DNA of 64,000 nt, taken from the NCBI GenBank assembly GCA_009917445.1, contig QZEE01000006.1, forward strand, positions 1 to 64,000. Direction: 5' to 3'. The notes beneath the pieces were generated by a model. That model saw nothing but the letters and a program-made list of their open reading frames with translations. It ran no database searches and was not told the DNA's origin. The translations under genes were made by a program, and so were the position numbers. Positions 60,821 through 64,000 of the stretch are shown here, piece by piece. The stretch comes from a bacterium D16-76 (GTDB lineage: Bacteria; Bacillota; Clostridia; Oscillospirales; Acutalibacteraceae). The stretch's first letter is position 1, and the number at the start of each line of letters is the position of its first letter.

Positions 60821-61564
60821 ATGCGCATAGATATCCTCACCCTGTTCCCCGAGCTCTTCCCGCCGGTGCTGGGGCAGAGCATCGTGGGCCGCGCCCGGAA
60901 AAAAGGCATCCTGCAAATCTGCTGCCACCAGCTGCGGGGCTTCTCCCCAGACCCCCGCGGCCGCATAGACGACACCGTGTTCGGCGGCGGCAAAGGCATG
61001 CTGCTTACAGCCGAGCCCTTTGCCCGCGGCATCGACCGCATACGGGAACATACAGGCATGAAACCGCATATCCTGTATATGTCCCCCCGGGGCCCCGTGC
61101 TCACCCAGCAGAAAGCCCGAGAGCTGGCGGCGCGGCCCCACCTCATCCTGCTGTGCGGCCACTACGAGGGCGTAGACCAACGCCTGTTAGACGAATACAA
61201 AGCCGAAGAGCTCTCCATCGGCGACTACGTGCTCACCGGCGGCGAGCTGCCCGCCATGATTTTAGCCGACGCCGTAAGCCGCATGCTGCCCGGTGTGCTT
61301 GCCGAAGAGGCCTGCTTCACTGAAGAAAGCCACTTTTCCGGCCTGCTGGAATACCCCCAGTACACCCGTCCAGAGGTATGGCGGGGCCGTGCGGCGCCCC
61401 CAGTGCTGCTCAGCGGCCACCACGGCAATATCAAAGCCTGGCGGCAAGAACAGTCTTTCGCCATAACCGCCCGCAACCGCCCCGACCTGCTGGAAAAATA
61501 CCAAAAGGCCCACCCATCCGGCGGCACACATAGCCCTTCCCGTGGGAAACCCTACCATCTATAG
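60821..61564 (+). CDS. trmD: tRNA (guanine-37-N1) methyltransferase TrmD
   Basis: 247 residues; SPOUT methyltransferase with the trefoil knot segments LLCGHYEGVDQRLLD and SIGDYVLTGGELPA. It modifies G37 next to the anticodon of several tRNAs. rplS, its usual neighbour, is not present downstream. Confidence 0.98.
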   Translation: MRIDILTLFPELFPPVLGQSIVGRARKKGILQICCHQLRGFSPDPRGRIDDTVFGGGKGMLLTAEPFARGIDRIREHTGMKPHILYMSPRGPVLTQQKARELAARPHLILLCGHYEGVDQRLLDEYKAEELSIGDYVLTGGELPAMILADAVSRMLPGVLAEEACFTEESHFSGLLEYPQYTRPEVWRGRAAPPVLLSGHHGNIKAWRQEQSFAITARNRPDLLEKYQKAHPSGGTHSPSRGKPYHL

Positions 61565-61688
61565 TGCGCCAAAAGGTACATGCAATCAAAACACTCAAAA
61601 TCTTCTCAACATAATAGTCAAGATACACAAATGTAAGCTTCAATTTTTTTTATAGACTGTTCATGGAAACAAAATTGGGGGAAGCGTG

Positions 61689-61716
61689 TTGACGTGGGCC
61701 GCAAATATGATATAAT
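61689..61716 (+). promoter_or_regulatory. Promoter of the HPr gene
   Basis: TTGACG, 16-base spacer, TATAAT, about 80 bases before the start codon. The rest of the gap from trmD (61565) has no feature. Confidence 0.65.
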
Positions 61717-61804
61717 GAACTTAATTTCCAAAAGCTGTCCGCCTTTTTGACGGATTTTTTCAGAGCCCCACATTGCTTTTAATTTATTAGGAGGGTGAAT
61801 GTAC

Positions 61805-62068
61805 ATGTGTGCTAAGGAAGTTTTGGTTCAGAATCAGGTTGGCCTTCATGCACGTCCAGCAACGTTCTTTATTCAGAAGGCCAACGAGTTCAAGGCGTCT
61901 ATCTGGGTGGAGAAGGAGGAACGCCGGGTGAACGCCAAAAGCCTGTTGGGAGTATTGTCCCTTGGCATCGTAGGTGGCGTCACCATCCGTATCATCGCAG
62001 ACGGCTCTGATGAGCAGGACGCCGTAGACGCGCTGGTCAAGTTGGTAGAGTCCGGCTTTGCAGAGTAA
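61805..62068 (+). CDS. ptsH: HPr phosphocarrier protein
   Basis: 87 residues with catalytic H15 in GLHARPATFF and regulatory S46 in NAKSLLGVLSLG, matching canonical HPr numbering when the ATG at 61805 is used (61799 is the alternative). HPr carries phosphate in the sugar phosphotransferase system and, via Ser46, in catabolite repression. No ptsI lies nearby. AGGAGG is 10 bases before 61805. Confidence 0.93.
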   Translation: MCAKEVLVQNQVGLHARPATFFIQKANEFKASIWVEKEERRVNAKSLLGVLSLGIVGGVTIRIIADGSDEQDAVDALVKLVESGFAE

Positions 62069-62092
62069 ATCATCCGGCTACGACCCAGGATA

Positions 62093-62122
62093 GGCACCGC
62101 GGAATGCGGTGCTTTCTTTTTA
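62093..62122 (+). terminator. Terminator after the HPr gene
   Basis: GGCACCGC pairs with GCGGTGC(T) and is followed by TTCTTTTT. Confidence 0.8.
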
Positions 62123-62150
62123 GTACAGATAAAGAAGGAGGGGGTACCCC

Positions 62151-62738
62151 ATGACACACCTGGGCACAAAAATCATCCAAACACCGCGCCTAACCCTGCG
62201 CCCTTTCCGCTGGGAGGACATGCTCCCCATGTTCCGCAACTGGGAAAGCGACCCTGCCGTAACAGAGTTCCTGCGCTGGCCCACGGCAAAATCCACAGAC
62301 GAGACAAAGCAGGTGCTGGGGGATTGGATATCCTCCTACAGCGACCCCGCCTTTTACCTGTGGGCCATTGTGCCGGGTGATTTAGGCGAGCCTATCGGCT
62401 CCATCAGCGTAGTAGAGCGGGACGACACCGTGAAAAAGGTGCACATCGGCTACTGTATTGGCAGCAAGTGGTGGCACAAGGGCTTTACCAGCGAAGCCTT
62501 TGCCGCCATAATCCCCTTCTTTTTTGAAGAAGTAGGCGTCAACCGCATCGAAAGCCAGCACGACCCCCGCAACCCCCATTCCGGCCACGTAATGGAAAAA
62601 TGCGGCCTAACCTATGAAGGCACCCTGCGCCAAGCCGACCACAGCAACCAGGGCATTGTAGACGCCTGCATGTACAGCATCCTGTCCAGCGAATACTTTG
62701 CCCGCAAAGAAAAAAGCATGCCAGGGCCCGCCAAGTAA
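62151..62738 (+). CDS. GNAT-family (RimJ/RimL-type) acetyltransferase
   Basis: 195 residues: IIQTPRLTLRPFRWEDM, YCIGSKWWHKGFTSEAF and HSGHVMEKCGLTYEGTLRQ. Substrate unknown. GGAGG lies upstream. Precedes uvrC by about 70 bases, possibly co-transcribed. Confidence 0.9.
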   Translation: MTHLGTKIIQTPRLTLRPFRWEDMLPMFRNWESDPAVTEFLRWPTAKSTDETKQVLGDWISSYSDPAFYLWAIVPGDLGEPIGSISVVERDDTVKKVHIGYCIGSKWWHKGFTSEAFAAIIPFFFEEVGVNRIESQHDPRNPHSGHVMEKCGLTYEGTLRQADHSNQGIVDACMYSILSSEYFARKEKSMPGPAK

Positions 62739-62807
62739 AAGCCCCTCTTCTTTTTAGAAAAGACAATCCCTGCGCGCCCCGCCTAAAAATGTGAAAGGAG
62801 CCACCTC

Positions 62808-64000
62808 ATGGACACCGCTTCCCAGCTGGCCGAGAAAAAGAAAGAGCTGCGCAAAAAAGCCATGCAGCTCCCCCTGTCCCCAGGGGTATACATTATGCAC
62901 GACAAAGCCGGGGAGATCATCTACATCGGCAAAGCCAAAGCGCTGAAAAACCGGGTCAGCCAGTATTTCGGCTCCGACCGCAACCATGAGGAAAAAGTGC
63001 GCCGCATGGTGCAAAACGTGGACTGGTTCGAGTACATCGTCACCGACAGCGAGTTTGAAGCCCTGGTGCTGGAAAGCAGCCTCATCAAGCAGAACCAGCC
63101 CAAGTACAACATCCTCCTAAAAGATGACAAGGGCTACAGCTATATCCGCGTCAGCGGCGGCTCCTGGCCCCGTATCACCGAAGTCAAAAAGATCGAAGAC
63201 GACGGCGCCAAATATATCGGTCCCTACCTTAGCTCCTGGTCCATCAAGCAGACCATTGACTCCGCCCGAAAAATCTTCCGCCTGCCCGACTGCAACAAAA
63301 AATTCCCCCAGGATTTCGGCAAAAGCCGCCCCTGCCTCAACTATTATATCAAGCAATGCTGTGCCCCCTGCCGGGGCCGCATGGGGGAGGACGAGTATAA
63401 CGAGGCCTTCCAGCAGGCCCTGGACTTCATCAAAGGCGGCAGCAGCACATCGGTGCGGGCCCTTACCGCCCGCATGGAGGAAGCCGCCGAAAACATGGAG
63501 TTCGAGCTGGCCGCCCGCCTGCGGGACCGCATCAGCGCCATCAACAAAATGAAAGAGCGCCAAAAGGTAGTGGCCAGCCGCGTAGAAGAGCAGGACGTCT
63601 TCGCCCTGGCCCAAGGGGAGACCCACACAGCTTTCGAGGTCTTCCGCTTTACCGGCGGCAAATTAAGCGACCGAGAAAGCTTCCTCACCGAAGGCTGCCA
63701 GCCAGACCCCGAGGCCCGCTCAGAATTTTTGCGCCAATATTACGCCATACGGGACCGTGTGCCCCCCGTGGTGGCCCTGGACGGCGAAATCGAAGACCAG
63801 GGGCTTATAGAGCGCTGGCTCTCCGAAAAGCGCGGCCGTGCGGTGCACATCACCGTGCCCCAGCGGGGCGAACAGCACCAGCTTGTGCAGATGTGCCGCA
63901 CCAACGCCGCCGAAAGCATTGCCCAGCACACCGGCACCGCCGGGCGCGACGCCTCGGCCTTAGACGAGCTGCGCCGTCTTTTGGGCCTGGAAAAAGCCCC
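62808..64000 (+). CDS. uvrC: Excinuclease ABC subunit C (5' part; runs off the window)
   Basis: About 397 residues are visible and the frame is open to the right edge. It starts MDTASQLAEKKKELRKKAM and has the GIY-YIG nuclease block PGVYIMHDKAGEIIYIGKAK (about 25-44), then the UvrB-interacting UVR region and part of the RNase H-like nuclease. UvrC makes the two incisions around a lesion in nucleotide excision repair. AAAGGAG lies about 9 bases before the ATG. Confidence 0.96.
   Translation, partial: MDTASQLAEKKKELRKKAMQLPLSPGVYIMHDKAGEIIYIGKAKALKNRVSQYFGSDRNHEEKVRRMVQNVDWFEYIVTDSEFEALVLESSLIKQNQPKYNILLKDDKGYSYIRVSGGSWPRITEVKKIEDDGAKYIGPYLSSWSIKQTIDSARKIFRLPDCNKKFPQDFGKSRPCLNYYIKQCCAPCRGRMGEDEYNEAFQQALDFIKGGSSTSVRALTARMEEAAENMEFELAARLRDRISAINKMKERQKVVASRVEEQDVFALAQGETHTAFEVFRFTGGKLSDRESFLTEGCQPDPEARSEFLRQYYAIRDRVPPVVALDGEIEDQGLIERWLSEKRGRAVHITVPQRGEQHQLVQMCRTNAAESIAQHTGTAGRDASALDELRRLLGLEKA

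Noticed and set aside
1-64000. CRISPR arrays, rRNA genes, intact transposases or prophage
   Set aside because: None was seen; repeats found are short palindromes or dispersed hairpins, not regularly spaced arrays.

Overview
The window looks like chromosome from a high-GC member of the Clostridia, most likely Oscillospirales (Ruminococcaceae/Acutalibacteraceae-like gut bacteria). The support is the Firmicutes-type order ylxM-ffh-rpsP-khpA-rimM-trmD, strong AGGAGG ribosome binding sites, sigma-A promoters of the TTGACA/TATAAT type, split transketolase, HPr, DegV, a bifunctional Rel enzyme and an L-lactate dehydrogenase. Taxonomy is inferred from gene content only; there is no rRNA in the window.

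Layout. 0-5 kb: an intact tRNA-Arg(CCU) preceded by two truncated tRNA-Arg 5' halves, a 49-residue membrane peptide, a BlaI-type repressor, a flippase-like membrane protein, an unidentified promoter-hairpin-terminator transcript, ilvE and a SprA-type metallopeptidase, all on the minus strand. 5-12.5 kb: two paralogous esterases and a degenerate Fic/winged-helix protein that share a repeated operator-like motif, then a large flagellin-derived surface-protein candidate and a glycerate kinase on the minus strand. 12.9-21.6 kb: a seven-gene, tightly overlapping glycan operon (FAD oxidoreductase, two GT2 glycosyltransferases, sugar epimerase, sugar isomerase, two large multipass membrane proteins). 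21.7-25.8 kb: DUF3892, membrane and MmcQ/YjbR proteins, and a split transketolase interrupted by a VOC gene. 25.9-32.3 kb: a secreted M60 metallopeptidase with dockerin, FN3 and discoidin-like domains, and an SLH-domain wall protein. 32.6-38.7 kb: DUF362, DegV, and a hybrid histidine kinase paired with a solute-binding lipoprotein. 38.7-39.2 kb: hairpin-rich intergenic DNA.

39.3-64 kb is mostly housekeeping and small-molecule genes: recJ, rel, several GNAT acetyltransferases, HAD, two MATE exporters, an MFS transporter, two APH-like kinases, an MBL hydrolase, ldh, Nudix, histidine phosphatase, threonine aldolase, the ffh-trmD translation cluster (with a VOC gene inserted), HPr, and the 5' part of uvrC, which runs off the right edge.

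The outer-surface genes stand out: the glycan operon, the M60/SLH pair and the flagellin-like protein together suggest a host- or mucus-associated lifestyle. The observations most worth following are the tRNA-Arg anticodon-loop scars, the unidentified small RNA candidate near 2.8 kb, the shared TCTGCAYATGTTT motif, the flagellin-derived chimera, and a dispersed hairpin repeat. No CRISPR array, intact transposase, prophage or rRNA gene was seen.
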